DNA of 64,000 bases, from assembly GCA_026874595.1 (NCBI GenBank), contig CM049315.1, forward strand, positions 10,496,664-10,560,663, in the 5' to 3' direction. Below the pieces are notes generated by a model that was not told where the DNA came from, ran no database searches, and was given only the letters and a program-made list of their open reading frames with translations. This document shows, piece after piece, positions 1-11,853 of the stretch. The number at the start of each line of letters is the position of its first letter. Position 1 is the stretch's first letter. The position numbers and the translations under genes were made by a program. The DNA comes from Sipunculus nudus. Its lineage: Eukaryota; Annelida; Sipuncula; Golfingiida; Sipunculidae.

Positions 1-1090
1 CTCACCTAAGCCTGTTCAGCCCCATGCATAAGACTCAAGGTAAGTTTGATGCATTGGCCTAATATTTTGACCTGTCTATGTGTATTTGATGGCTTTCTCG
101 CTCACAAGACAGGTGTCGCCACCTACAATGACTTTTGCACAGTTTGTGTCCCTGCTTTTTCTCAGGAGGGGTTTGATATATCAGTCTGAAATTGGGCATA
201 TGTATATATCTCTGATAGCTTCGTTGTATACAAGACTGGTGGTGCCAGCTACAATCTTTTTAGTGTTGTGTGCACCCATGCCAGAATTTTAGCAGTGATG
301 TTTGTGTAATCATTCCTTATTCAAAATGTTTAGTACTTGCATTGTTCATATACATGAAAAAGTAATGGTCCAGCATTGAAGCATTATACCTGGTGTATTT
401 CCCAATGAACAGGTTCGCATTAGGCCTGTAGGCCTTGTTGTAATTCCTAGAAGTTCTGTGCACATAGTATGTAATGAAGCTTTCATAAGGTCCCTCTTTT
501 TCCAAGCCTCCCATCTCCTAATTTTCTTGCATATCCTTTTGGTACGAGTAGTAGGTTTGAGCGTGCAGTCCACATTATCAAGTATTTTCTGGCTAAAAAT
601 ATTGGTAGATGTGATAACTGTACAAAACATCAGCTGAAATGACAGGAGAGACCTAGTGATGTGCAGGCGTAATCATTGGTGGCAGATAAGCGGGTATGCA
701 AGACATAAGACCAGTCAGATATCAACGTTACTTGTATAGTTTTCCAGCTGGTGAAACGAATTCGGCCAGCAGTATAAAACTTGTCGATGGCGGAAGGGGA
801 AAGGGGGGGGGGATGTCTGTTTATTCTCAGGTTCTCCAAATGATCTGGTGAACATATTACAATAAAATCAGGAAATATTTCCTGTTGTCCTTGATGATAA
901 TGTTAAGCAAAATTGGACTTGAAATATTGACAGAGACCTTAAGTTTAAATAAAGTCACTGAAACAAATGTTGAATTGTTCCATCAAAGTCCTTGAAATGT
1001 TTCATCATTTTAGGTACAAACCTGAATAATAAATGGGATACCTAACTCCTGATATATCTTATCAGGTTTTGTTTGTGGTATGCATCTTTA

Positions 1091-1093
<3 letters not shown>
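1..1093. other. intergenic, no gene recognised
   Basis: No coding region is supported here. Two diverged direct copies of a roughly 120-base segment can be seen: one starts near 105 (caagacaggtgtcgccacc) and one near 229 (caagactggtggtgccagc). Each is followed by a related tacaat...ttt stretch, so this is an old local duplication. A short G run lies at about 805-813. The open frames are short, unconserved in appearance and rich in low-complexity residues. Confidence 0.5.

Positions 1094-1148
<55 letters not shown>
1094..1148. repeat. (TA)n microsatellite
   Basis: About 55 bases of uninterrupted TA dinucleotide. It produces a spurious poly-Ile/Tyr reading frame on the + strand. Confidence 0.95.
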
Positions 1149-1151
<3 letters not shown>

Positions 1152-2049
1152 CTTTGTATGTACTTTCCCTTTAAGCCGTCAGCCCATATGCCGTAGGCAG
1201 ATGGGCTTTTGTTGTCACTCGTGCCGACAGCCAAGTGTTCTTACATTCATCCATTTAATAACCTTAATATTGTGAGCAGGATATTAAAAAAATAAATCGA
1301 CATATCCGATTCAAAACTTCAGTGTAGATGCATATCAACAAATCTATGATAGGGTTAGGTGTGGCCTGTAAATCTTCCACACAATTGTGAAATTTACTGA
1401 TTATGCAGATTTATGCAAAATTTTGTTTTCTTCAAAATTACAAAGAAATGTCTTGTCTCCTTTATTTCTCGACCGATTTTGAGTCGGCTTGTTCGGAGAC
1501 ACCGTAACTTTACACGGAATTCTAAACCTGCAGGTGGGGTCCCTCTGAGATACAAACCTTTTGTGATGAAATGTAAAGAGTGCGCCTAGTGAAAAATGCA
1601 TAATTTTAACTTGCGGGGTGCCAGATGAGTGCGTAATTGATGTTGTTTGAAAATGTGAGCAGGATATCTTAAACAGGGGTAAACAGGATCAAACATGATA
1701 TAGGCGGAGCTGACAAGCCCTGCTCTGAAATCACCTTTACATGACATCACCCTAGAAGGGTTGATTAAACAGTAACAGCTCTGACCCCAAGCAATTGTTT
1801 ATCCTGATGATTCTGTCGGGATATGACAAAATTTTGTTTTACAATTGACTGAAATGACTGAAATAGGGGTGTAGATTAAGATTTTTTTCACCGAGTAATT
1901 ATAAACGAATTGTGGTATTGTGAGGAAATGATGTGTTGAAGGGACGACAGTCGATAATACCCAACCCCTGTAAACATTGAGCTACAAACATGTAATTTCG
2001 ACACTTATGGACAAATTTCTATCATATTATGAACATGTACAGATATGGG
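1149..2049. other. intergenic, no gene recognised
   Basis: No frame of convincing length or composition and no RNA gene were seen. The segment is AT-rich with frequent stops in all frames. Confidence 0.5.
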
Positions 2050-2059
2050 TTATTTAAAT

Positions 2060-2440
2060 TGGGGTCATGACCTTCACTATATGCGAGCGGCCTTTATCTT
2101 GAATATTTCCATATTTGGTGAAAATCAAAATCTGTCTCAAGTGGATAGATTTATTTTTCTGAAAATCAAAATGAAAGATGTCAGATGGTAAGTTGACGAA
2201 TAAGTTGAAACCAGTGACCTTGACCTTCAAGGTTAAAAAGCCAAAAATCATAGTTATGGCGTACCCCATAACTTTTGAAGTGCTGCATAGTTTCCCGTCA
2301 AATTCAATTATAAAATGGCTTCAACCATGTTGTCTTCAAGGTGAAATACTGCATATTTATTTTCCAATATATAAAGATCTGGGACATGTTTGATCTAGTG
2401 ACGTCTACCTTGATGTACAAGGTCAAATCTGCGAATATAT
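2060..2440. repeat. dispersed TGACCTTGACCT-type repeat
   Basis: The segment repeats short blocks such as gtgaccttgaccttcaaggt (about 2214-2233), ggtcatgaccttcac (about 2063) and cttgatgtacaaggtcaaa (about 2409), interspersed with 'ataacttttg' tracts. Related sequence recurs near 40240-40400 and 58620-58680 in this window. It resembles the degenerate 'aaggtcaaggtca' repeats I know from molluscan intergenic DNA. The open frames here are by-products of the repeat, not a gene. Confidence 0.5.
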
Positions 2441-5268
2441 CGGATTTTTGTGAAGCCCTATAACTTTTGTATTACTGATATTTTCTTCACATTTGATGCA
2501 CGTATCTCCGGTGCCAGAAGTTTCCAGTTTATTAATGCATGGATCGCCATGTTTCTTTTCTGCATATTGTTTACCGTATATATGAGGTCATCAATTGCTA
2601 AAAAAAGTGATGGCGCCACCTTTATTTTTCACATTTTTTTTTCGGTTAGTGATACCCAAAACTTCCAGCAGTCGTTTTAGCTAGCTCTCTATTACACTGA
2701 GTGAAACCTCGTATACTAACTGATCATGATGATATTTATCAGTTGCTGAAAATAAGCTATATACCACCCGTATTATTTTCTATTATTCACGATTCCCCTA
2801 TTTTAAAGACTGTCAAATGAAGCAATGATATAGTTTCTCAGCTGTGATTTCACCTGCTTGGTGTCCGTAAACTTCGGTGTATACGTTTAACCTGATTTGT
2901 TTTAGTTTTGGCAAGTATTATTTAGCTCACTTGTGAGCTATAGCCATGATGTCGTCTGTCTGTTGACACTAGCGGCTTTTCTCAGCAATGCCTGGACAGT
3001 TGTCCTTTTCACAAAATGATTTATCTGCAGGCATCCGCGCAAAGAAGGAACGGAATGGCCGAAACAATTTTTATTTGGTGCACATAATACACACAAAAGG
3101 TCAAATATGGTTTAATTTAATATCATGACACACGCAATTTGAGTGTGCACTTCTAACACCCTTGAATCTTCCATCATTATACACGTGAATGGAGGACCCA
3201 TGCCTCTTTGTTGCCGGCAAGAATGGGTATAGCAGGTGCTTTAATGCCATAAGTAACAAGATAATACACGAGACATGTCTGATAATTTAGGTAATTATCA
3301 TAAATACTGCATAAAATGAAGATGTTATTTAGCCACCATAATGTCATACCATATCATGTTTCCATCGCAGTAAATTATCCGGTCTAAACGATTCAGAATG
3401 ATTGTGATTTTCCTTACATTATGCGATACCCTCGTTGAGGGTCGCACTGCAGATGATTTCCTCATGGAGCGTGAGATGGAGCCCGTCTCCTTCATGTGAA
3501 GGACAACCTACACAGATCCTCCTAATATTTGGACAGTTTTTAACGTTGTGACCATTCATGTAGTCCTGGTGAAACGTATAAAAAAAAGTACGCGCATCAT
3601 CCTAGTATATATCCCTGTCATCGTGCTAATTTTGAAGATAATTTCCCAATTAATTTTTCAGAACCATACCAAACACATTAGTACATTGGCCACAGTCCGC
3701 GCCCTTTCCATATATCCTTATATACAATTTTTTTTCTTATTGTCGCGTTATTATCACTCCATACAATGTTTACTAACGGGTTTGTTTTAACATACTTATC
3801 GTATTTAGTTTATACGGATTTGAAAATGGAAATTATTAATTATGTTTTACACTTTAATCGCAGCCATTAAATTCAGTACGCGTCATTGTATGTAACTCAT
3901 CCACACTTTCTTCCTTAATCTAAAATTACATAGTTTCTTACATTCTCATTGGGTATTTATTTTAATGAACTCTTGAATAAGTAAGGCCTCTTGTTTCAAG
4001 CACGCGGAAACGCGCTCCGCGCACCGAAAGAAAAGCTCTTAGATGAGCTTATCAACGTGTGAAATCTCCCAACCCCTTGCGCGGGACATCTTTTCATCAT
4101 CTTTTCCGCGCTCGTGGCAACATAGCGTTCCTGAATATTCGGTCGCCATTTACAGGAATGGGTTATACCACTTGCCTCTTGTTCAGCTCTTGAAAGAACT
4201 TATTTAAACCTCCCATGTTTTTCACTCTTTTCCTTTATACCTTGGACCTCAATCAAGTATTGCGGCTACTGCCACATGGCACGCCACTGTCTCGGTCTTT
4301 TTTCGCGGCTACAAGCAGATCTGCAGTCTCTTTATCTTGTCCTTGATCTTAAACGAAGAGTTCCTGCATGCATGGAAAAGGAAAACACAATTAACAATGT
4401 TGCGATAGATATGCGCGCGTCTCCGCGCACATTGTGCGATGTTCATTTCACCCATAACTAGTAGCTCCACTGGTGCGTTTTCGCGTGCACGGAAAAGGGA
4501 TACGTGGTTTATACACTGGTTTTACCCGCGCGAAATGTAAAGGATTCTTCAGGCCTGTGTCGCACTCATTTATTGTACTCCCTATATATGAATCATACCC
4601 TGATCTGGTTTAGTAGAAAGCAGGGTGGATGCCTTATTGTGAAACAAAGTTTACTGTATTTGAATAAGTGTTTTTCTATTTTCCGTTTACTTTATAGTCA
4701 CGCCTCCCATGTCCACATAGTCTTCAGGAAAAGTCCGGTGGACTGTGGCAAGTGTAATGAAAACACTGCTTCGCTTGAGTGACTTCATGAACTGAGGAAT
4801 CTTGCGTATCTCTCGGGCACTGGGGCAAATCAAGAATTTCTAAAGTGCAGTCATAGAAATCGATACACTTGGGTCAACATGCCTCGCCACGCCTGAAAGT
4901 ACTAACGAATGTCGTGTCTGGCTGTACAGAATGTACAGAACACGAGGAAGGAATTCAGGTGTTTGGTGTTACTTCCGTTACCTTGGATTTTATGTTGTTG
5001 ATGGGGTTGTTTGGACGGTGGTTTCAGAAGTTTTTCATCACTGAAGGGAAAACAATACATGCATTCCAGGGAGATTGAGAAAAACATGGACATAACATTC
5101 ACAAAATAATGGAACCTTTTATTCATTTATGGACATCATCAAAAGTATGGATGGCTACAACTGTGAAACGAGGCAGATAACTATTATGGCATTTTTGTTA
5201 CATAACTAAAAATGTCCACGTCCATATGATGAAGTTCGGTGCAGTTTCCCTTACTTGCTGTAAATAGC
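2441..5268. other. intergenic, upstream flank of the first phosphatase gene
   Basis: No recognisable protein or RNA gene. A moderately GC-rich patch around 4000-4790 has several short open frames, but none shows a domain or splice structure I recognise. The end of this stretch is a plausible 3' splice site for a 5' UTR intron: tttcccttacttgctgtaaatag ends at 5269, giving a short untranslated leader before the ATG at 5325. No TATA box was seen close to the gene. Confidence 0.4.
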
Positions 5269-5324
5269 CAAAACAGAAAGATAGGCATCATAGACCTGAT
5301 AAAGCATCAGATATCTATTGAAAA

Positions 5325-8300
5325 ATGTTATACTTGATAGGACTTCTGTTTCTTGGATTGACTACAGGGCAAACAAATATTGCCCTACGAAAAAATGCCA
5401 CCCAGAGCACCACTCAACCAACCTTGACCCCTGACCGAGCTGTAGATGGAGGTGCTTCTTCCAGATGCAGTTTACAGCAAGGCAGCGTGTCCTGCACTCT
5501 TAGCGAAGATAAACCATGGTGGATGGTCGACTTCGGTGACCTTTATGACGTTGAAAAGGTCAAGGTTGTCAGCCGAGATGATTCTTCAAAACGTACAATC
5601 TGGGTAGGCAAGTTCAATATATTTATCGGGAATTCATCCAAATTAAACAGCCTGGAACAATGTGCCAAAAATATAGACGTATTAAAAAATGGAAAGCAAG
5701 TGGTAGTTGGGTGTTTGGGTGTCGGTACCCACATCGCGATTAAGAGAGTTAGAAATCCTAATAATTTTCCCTTGTGTTTGTGTGAAGTTGAGGTAAACGG
5801 TACACGAGCATGTCCTTCAGGCAACTTCGGCGATCATTGTCAAAACAAATGCTCCGGGTGCCTCAATGGATTGTGCCATGGAATAACTGGAGAATGTGTA
5901 TTAGGCTGCGTCCCAGGCTTCTCGGGTACATCGTGTGAGACTCCTTGCTCTTATGGATATTATGGTAAGGGTTGTCTGTTAGTATGTTCTTCCCACTGCA
6001 CGGACACGTGTAATTCAACTGATGGGGCTTGCAAATGTAAAAGAGGATACAAAGGCCCGACCTGTCGTACCCCGTGTGACGTAGGTACTTTCGGCGACGA
6101 CTGCAGCAACCTGTGCCCAAGAAACTGCTGGAATGACTGTGATCCAAAATATGGCAAGTGTAACAAGTGTACCCCTGGATACCAAGGGGAATACTGCCAG
6201 TTGCCTTGTCGTATTGGCTTTTATGGACAGGACTGCATGCAAAAGTGTCCTGGTGAATGTCCAACATCATGCCATCACGTAACGGCAAAATGCTTCGAGG
6301 TTGAAACGGTGGCTCCTGTTTCATCTGAAACTATGGACCAAACAGGTGACGCTGTCATGGAGACAACAGTAAGTCTTTCTGTCACTCCCAGTTTTAAAGG
6401 TCCAGTTTTGAATCGGACAAATGTTTCTTTGACAAAGACAACACAAATGGACGAGCTGACGACACAGACTACGCAGGATGAGACATCAGCTGGCGGGACG
6501 TTTCTTGATACAACTACAGTAATGAATAAATTTACAAGAAAGTACGGAAACAGTCCATCAGTCATGGACAACTCCCTTTCAAATCAAAATACGACTGTCG
6601 CAGGGACAAGTACCCTTGATTCAACCAAGAAGGGAATTGGAGTGACGACACACACTACGCAAGATAGGACATTAGCTGGCGGGACGTTTGTTGATACAAC
6701 TACAGTTATTAATAATTTTACAAGAAAGTACGGAAACAGTCCATCAGTCATGGACAACGTCGATTCAAATGAAAGTCCGACTGTCGCTCGGACAAGTGCC
6801 CTTGATACAACCAAGAGGATAGTTGGAGTGGGTCTAAATATAACTACAAGTAGGTCAGTGACAAATGTAACTTCCAAAACAAAAGAGGTAACAACTTCAT
6901 TACCTAAATCAACAAAGGCAAAAACTACACAAACGCTGACAACAGGAAGATATAACAATATACCAATATTTACTAGGTCCGAGGTATCAAGAAACCCAGT
7001 GACCACAATGAGACGCCAAGTGACAACAACGCCACCGGGTAGACACCAGACCACGCACAAGGCAGATGGGGGATTTCTATCGGTCACAAAGGGCGCGTCA
7101 GTAAAAGGTTTGAAAGCTACCACAGTAACCGCCAAGGACATGTACGCTGATCGGTCTGGTGCCACCATTAGCTTGCTTACAAACAGAGGCGGACATGCAG
7201 TAGCTACAAAAGGTAGTTCGATGAACACACTTAAAATTTCAACACCTGTGACCAGTTCTACAGGTAGCTATAAGACGAAGGAGGCGGCATATGATGACCA
7301 GAAATATTACTTCTCCAAGGGCCTTAGCAACGAGGAACTTAATATTACTGTTACTATGGTCTATGTTCATAATCTGACCGTAGAAGAAGACGGTGCTTTA
7401 AAGTATCCTAGGCACACGTCGTCTCACGTTAACTCAACCATAGCCTACACTGGTATTGCGCTTATTTTAATCTTGCTCCTACTTCTCATGGTTTTGTTGT
7501 TTGTGTTTTGGAGATTCAGAGGAGCGAGAGAAAAACAAACAGATGCTGAAATGAAGGTACCTGAAGAGACTGGTCGAACACCCCATTGGACAAATAATGT
7601 AAGCGAGACTTCGTTGCAGAAGATTCCTTTAAACGGCATGACTCGTCACAAGGAAAGTAGTTCAATGAACACTTACAATAAATATAACACCAATGGTAAG
7701 CAGCTTTCCTTTGCTTCTTTACCAGTGACAGGACTACCGGAATATATCCGGGCAAAAACATCAACAGATAGGTACAAACAGGAATTTGACTCCATGCCCT
7801 GGGGACAGCAGGCGCCATGGGACTCTGCAATGCGCCCACATGTGTACCTTAAGAACAGATACCACGAGTACCTAGCGTACGACCACAGTAGGGTAACGCT
7901 GAGTGTCATAGATGATGATCCTACAACCGATTACATAAACGCCAGTTACATCGACGGCTTTAGGACACCACGACGTTATATTGCGGCCCAAGGCCCTAGT
8001 AAAGGGACAGTGGCTGATTTTGTTCGAATGCTATGGGAGCAAAACATTCCAGTGGTTGTCATGTTGACCAACTCGGTCGAGTCTGGGAATGTGATGAGCG
8101 AGATTTACCTGCCTGACACCGAGGTTGAAACATCCGTGTTGTACGGGGATGATTTGATCTTACAAGTGGAGGCCGAGAAGAGAAGGACAAAATACACTGT
8201 CCGGACGTTGCAAATTTTAAAAGACGGACAAGGAAAGACTCTGAAGCATTTTCATTATAAGGCTTGGCCGGAGAAAAATCTGCCAGCGGATTCCTCCACG

Positions 8301-9365
8301 CTGCTGGCATTCATGGATGAGATAATGGAGACCACGGATAGAGATGACATCCCCATTCTGGTTCACTGTAACACCGGGGTTGGTCGCACCGGGACCTTCA
8401 TAGCGCTGGATTACTTGTTGGAGCAGGTGAGGGAGGAGGAGAAGGTGAACGTTCCGGCCGCCGTCTTCGGTCTCCGGCGTGACCGGGTCAACATGGTGGA
8501 TACCTTGGAACTGTACGCCTTCATTTACGAAACATTAGCAGAGGTTCTGTTTTGTGAACCCACCAGTATCCACATTTCTACTTTTTCTCATTTCCCTGAA
8601 CTGTTTGATGATACTCGGCACTCTGATGAACCACACCTGCCGACCGAGCAGTTTAAGATACTTCAGGCAATCACACCGTCCGTATCTTATCCCAGTGAGT
8701 CTGCGTTTAACGTCACTGCTTTTGATGCTAGTGGTCTGGATCTTCGACTGAAGTTGTATGCTCTGAAATCCCGATCAGCTGAATCTGTTGGCGATTTTTG
8801 GGAGTTAGTTCACAAACGTAAGGTAACAGCGATCCTGTCTCTTGACACCGAATTACAATCTTATCACCCAACAGAGACAGGAAATAAACTAGAATGTGGT
8901 AATTTCTTTATTTCTCAGACATCAGAATTCAAATCGGACCTGTATACTGAGCGTACATTCGCGTATACATACAAAGACTCCGAAAGTCGCATTGTAAAAT
9001 ACTATAACGTGGATGCGTGGGGCGAGGAGAGTGATGTCCATGTCAATCAAGATGGACTTCTTGAACTCCTAGGTCTTATGTCGTCCTGGCAAGAAAGTAG
9101 AAAGAATTCAATCCTTATCCATTGCCCGGATGGCGCCACTTGTACCGGAGTGGTGTGCGCTCTGATTGCGATATGTCAGTCCATAGACAAAAAACAGGTC
9201 GTGGACGTGTATCATGTGGTGAAAGCTTTGAAGAGAGCAAATCCAGAATTCATCGGCACTCTTTCTCAGTACCAGTCGTTGTATAACTTTGCTAAGGTTT
9301 ACGTTGAGGAAAAAGAAAGGGAGAATGATCGCCGCTCCAGTATAGCTATGCATGGTATATGGTAG
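5325..9365 (+). CDS. receptor-type tyrosine phosphatase with fucolectin-like and EGF repeats (RPTP-1)
   Basis: A single open exon of 1346 codons encodes a type I membrane receptor. In order: signal peptide (residues 1-16); fucolectin/F5-8C-like domain (about 17-162, with AVDGG, CSLQQGSVSC and PWWMVDFG); MEGF/laminin-type EGF repeats (about 163-323, CxxGxxGxxC pattern); a Thr/Ser-rich mucin-like stalk (324-705) with an internal 62-residue duplication; a membrane helix (about 709-729); then two PTP domains. D1 has the phosphotyrosine loop KNRY (843-846), YDHSRV (852-857), DYINASYIDG and signature HCNTGVGRTG (catalytic Cys1015, Arg1021). Its WPD loop reads WPE (981-983), and the Q-loop glutamines are replaced (Asp1059 and Leu1063). 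D2 has HCPDGATCTG, so the signature Arg is Cys1273; WPD reads WGE, and the DYINAS...YIATQGP block is missing. D1 is probably a weak or altered phosphatase and D2 is inactive. The start is chosen because this Met directly begins a hydrophobic signal peptide. A polyA signal (AATAAA) lies at 10045. The protein family is certain; orthology to a named RPTP is not. Confidence 0.92.
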   Translation: MLYLIGLLFLGLTTGQTNIALRKNATQSTTQPTLTPDRAVDGGASSRCSLQQGSVSCTLSEDKPWWMVDFGDLYDVEKVKVVSRDDSSKRTIWVGKFNIFIGNSSKLNSLEQCAKNIDVLKNGKQVVVGCLGVGTHIAIKRVRNPNNFPLCLCEVEVNGTRACPSGNFGDHCQNKCSGCLNGLCHGITGECVLGCVPGFSGTSCETPCSYGYYGKGCLLVCSSHCTDTCNSTDGACKCKRGYKGPTCRTPCDVGTFGDDCSNLCPRNCWNDCDPKYGKCNKCTPGYQGEYCQLPCRIGFYGQDCMQKCPGECPTSCHHVTAKCFEVETVAPVSSETMDQTGDAVMETTVSLSVTPSFKGPVLNRTNVSLTKTTQMDELTTQTTQDETSAGGTFLDTTTVMNKFTRKYGNSPSVMDNSLSNQNTTVAGTSTLDSTKKGIGVTTHTTQDRTLAGGTFVDTTTVINNFTRKYGNSPSVMDNVDSNESPTVARTSALDTTKRIVGVGLNITTSRSVTNVTSKTKEVTTSLPKSTKAKTTQTLTTGRYNNIPIFTRSEVSRNPVTTMRRQVTTTPPGRHQTTHKADGGFLSVTKGASVKGLKATTVTAKDMYADRSGATISLLTNRGGHAVATKGSSMNTLKISTPVTSSTGSYKTKEAAYDDQKYYFSKGLSNEELNITVTMVYVHNLTVEEDGALKYPRHTSSHVNSTIAYTGIALILILLLLLMVLLFVFWRFRGAREKQTDAEMKVPEETGRTPHWTNNVSETSLQKIPLNGMTRHKESSSMNTYNKYNTNGKQLSFASLPVTGLPEYIRAKTSTDRYKQEFDSMPWGQQAPWDSAMRPHVYLKNRYHEYLAYDHSRVTLSVIDDDPTTDYINASYIDGFRTPRRYIAAQGPSKGTVADFVRMLWEQNIPVVVMLTNSVESGNVMSEIYLPDTEVETSVLYGDDLILQVEAEKRRTKYTVRTLQILKDGQGKTLKHFHYKAWPEKNLPADSSTLLAFMDEIMETTDRDDIPILVHCNTGVGRTGTFIALDYLLEQVREEEKVNVPAAVFGLRRDRVNMVDTLELYAFIYETLAEVLFCEPTSIHISTFSHFPELFDDTRHSDEPHLPTEQFKILQAITPSVSYPSESAFNVTAFDASGLDLRLKLYALKSRSAESVGDFWELVHKRKVTAILSLDTELQSYHPTETGNKLECGNFFISQTSEFKSDLYTERTFAYTYKDSESRIVKYYNVDAWGEESDVHVNQDGLLELLGLMSSWQESRKNSILIHCPDGATCTGVVCALIAICQSIDKKQVVDVYHVVKALKRANPEFIGTLSQYQSLYNFAKVYVEEKERENDRRSSIAMHGIW
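6459..6830 (+). repeat. 186-bp in-frame tandem duplication in the stalk of RPTP-1
   Basis: Two adjacent copies, 6459-6644 and 6645-6830, each of exactly 186 bases (62 codons), encode the Thr-rich stalk. Both include the motifs AGGTF, DTTTV and FTRKYGNSPSVMDN. The copies differ at scattered positions, so the duplication is not recent and not an assembly collapse. The length is a multiple of three, so the frame is preserved. Confidence 0.9.
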
Positions 9366-11784
9366 TCGGTAGACATGGTATATGGTATTCGGACATTCAG
9401 CATGGATTCATAGGAATGGAGTTCGACTGTGTGAGGAGGATAGTTACTCCTGTGTTGTGACCCGACCCCAAACGGGATCGAGTCTTGTGCAAATTAACAG
9501 GAGGTCTTTGCATAATTATAACTGAAAAATAGCCATTAGATGATTGTTTCCTCATGACGTCACCTGAGGACAGTCCCTTCTCAGCCTCACATGCATGCCT
9601 TGCAAGGCTATAAGCAAAAGCCAATGTAGACAACCATTATCTGATTTTCCTGAATGTAAGTGTCAATATTTTCAGACATATTGGACATTAATTAACAATT
9701 TATGTTCACACCTATATTATCTGTGGCATTGATGCATATCCATTAAATGCCGAATTTTGTGATCTGTACCATATTCCCTCGGTCAGATCGGACCGACCTT
9801 TACAGGATGAACTCCCCTCACAAAGAGAGTTTTTTTTTTTAATTTGTGTTATAGAGTTGTAGCTAGATGTACGGTAGTCAGTGAAGATATCCAAAATGAA
9901 ATATGTGTACAATGCTTCTTCTCACTGGTAAACCCATACACCATTTTCTCAAAAAAGTCTGAATTCAATCTGAATCGAGTCTTTACCAGATGTTACTATA
10001 CCGTCATACGCTTAACACGCTAAGGGGCGCAGATCCACCAAAATAATAAAAGAGTCTTTCCAAATCCGTATTGCTCAGTATGCGGTATGTCCTACCCTTA
10101 AGAGATATATGTAAATAAATTGTTTTCAATCCTTATACTTGTTAGCTTCTTAATGATGTTGTATTTCTTGTGATTTGCATTGCTTTTGCCTTTATTAAAC
10201 TGGTATATATTACTACACGCTAGGATATTTCTAGTTACAGAGATAAAAAAAATCCGGTGAGAAGCTTTCTCTATGTGCATTTTACACAAAACCGTTTTAT
10301 TTGAGAAAAATAGAAGTTAAAGTACATTTTAAATTCCTTGTTCTATGCTTCTATTTATAATAAAGAGTTAACATAATCTACTTTTAATGTTTAGATGTAA
10401 AGGCTTGATGACTTGAATCCACGTCATTAAGCATACTGTGAGTCACCATGACATTATAGTTGTAGATTTTTTTATATAATCAAATTTATCAATGTTTTGT
10501 TTTATGTATGTATGCATATTACCATGTGCCGCCGTATAGGCTGTGGCTGAATGGAAAATGGACAGGCATGTAATGAATATTCCTAACTGTAAATATCCGC
10601 TGTTTATATTCCATACCTCGATTTTCAATAAAGTCATTATTGTACTAAACGAAGTATTTGCATGTATATTTTGTTAACTACAGATAAAAACACGCGTCCA
10701 GTAAATTCATAAGCATTTAAGTTAGCTGTCATTTATAGATGCTTTACATATATAAAATATACTTAACACACCCAAGTGATATCATCAAGTGCATACCCTG
10801 TGAGTCACTGAGCATTCACCCGCATCATGACCATGGATACACCCCTTACAAAACCACTCGTTTATGTTTCATTGACCCTAATATTTTAATGTTGCGAATG
10901 TGTGCTCTTGTAAGAGACTCTACAAGGTTTGAAAATTGGACAAATCGGTGTTATTTATATGCACCATTTCAGACATTTTTTTCATGTCAACTTGCAAAAC
11001 TCCTCGCATTTTTTTTAAATTAGAAAAAAAAATAAAATAAAATTCGCCCGCTCCAACTATATTTGTGTAATGTGAGTCCATGAAACAATTTATTATTTGG
11101 CGTGTCCTTATACTGGTGCTACGCCCTGCTCCTCGTGACCATCTGCACGCACTCTCTTGCACTCACTACATTACGTAGCTCTGATATTTTAAAATTGGAT
11201 AAATACAGACATGCGCTAGCACTGCTTAACTCGGCCCTCTACTTGACAATCACTAGAGGCGGGTGGAAAAATAGATGGTCTAAAAGAGTTACAACGCCCT
11301 GTCAAGTAGTGGAAGATGACAAGGTTTGGCATTTAAAATCCAAACTTTAATTAAGTGATAACAAATAATACATACTCTCATCCACCCGCATTAGAATGTC
11401 TAGTGTTTTGTCCTAAAAGTCACAATGAAGAGTCTTTTTGAGTGTTCCGACAAAAAGGATATTTTTTTTTGTCCTGTGACGATACCGGAAAAAATGTAGG
11501 AGTGTTTTCTATCTTCTTGTTACATTTAAGATAGAAATGCTCACTTACAGCGCTGTTTGCCATCATGAAAATGCATTTAACTATTATACAATGTTATAAG
11601 TGTAGACTTTAATTAGTTGGCTTGCAAAAATGGTCAAACAATATCAACACCAAAGTACAGCGGCATTATGCCAGATGGAGATTTTCACCATTTTATAACG
11701 GCACGGACGGATGAATATGGCGGATATTGCCAATCTGTACTTAAAATAATGACTGAAACTTTTTCCCGGACCTTGTTTGCATAA

Positions 11785-11787
<3 letters not shown>
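9366..11787. other. 3' flank and intergenic
   Basis: This begins with the 3' UTR of the first phosphatase gene. Candidate AATAAA polyA signals are at 10045-10050 and about 10627. The rest is AT-rich DNA with no recognisable gene. Confidence 0.45.
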
Positions 11788-11846
<59 letters not shown>

Positions 11847-11853
11847 TATATAA
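11788..11853. repeat. (TA)n microsatellite with a short CA interruption
   Basis: About 48 bases of TA, then a cacaca interruption and a further short TA run. Confidence 0.95.

Noticed and set aside
2060-2440. TGACCTTGACCT motifs as nuclear-receptor response elements
   Set aside because: The motifs occur as part of a longer dispersed repeat seen at several intergenic places in the window, so they give no specific evidence for regulation.
6584-7228. 214-codon open frame on the minus strand
   Set aside because: It is antisense to the Thr-rich stalk of RPTP-1. ACN codons read in reverse give Val/Cys-rich stop-free frames, and no domain or splice context supports it.
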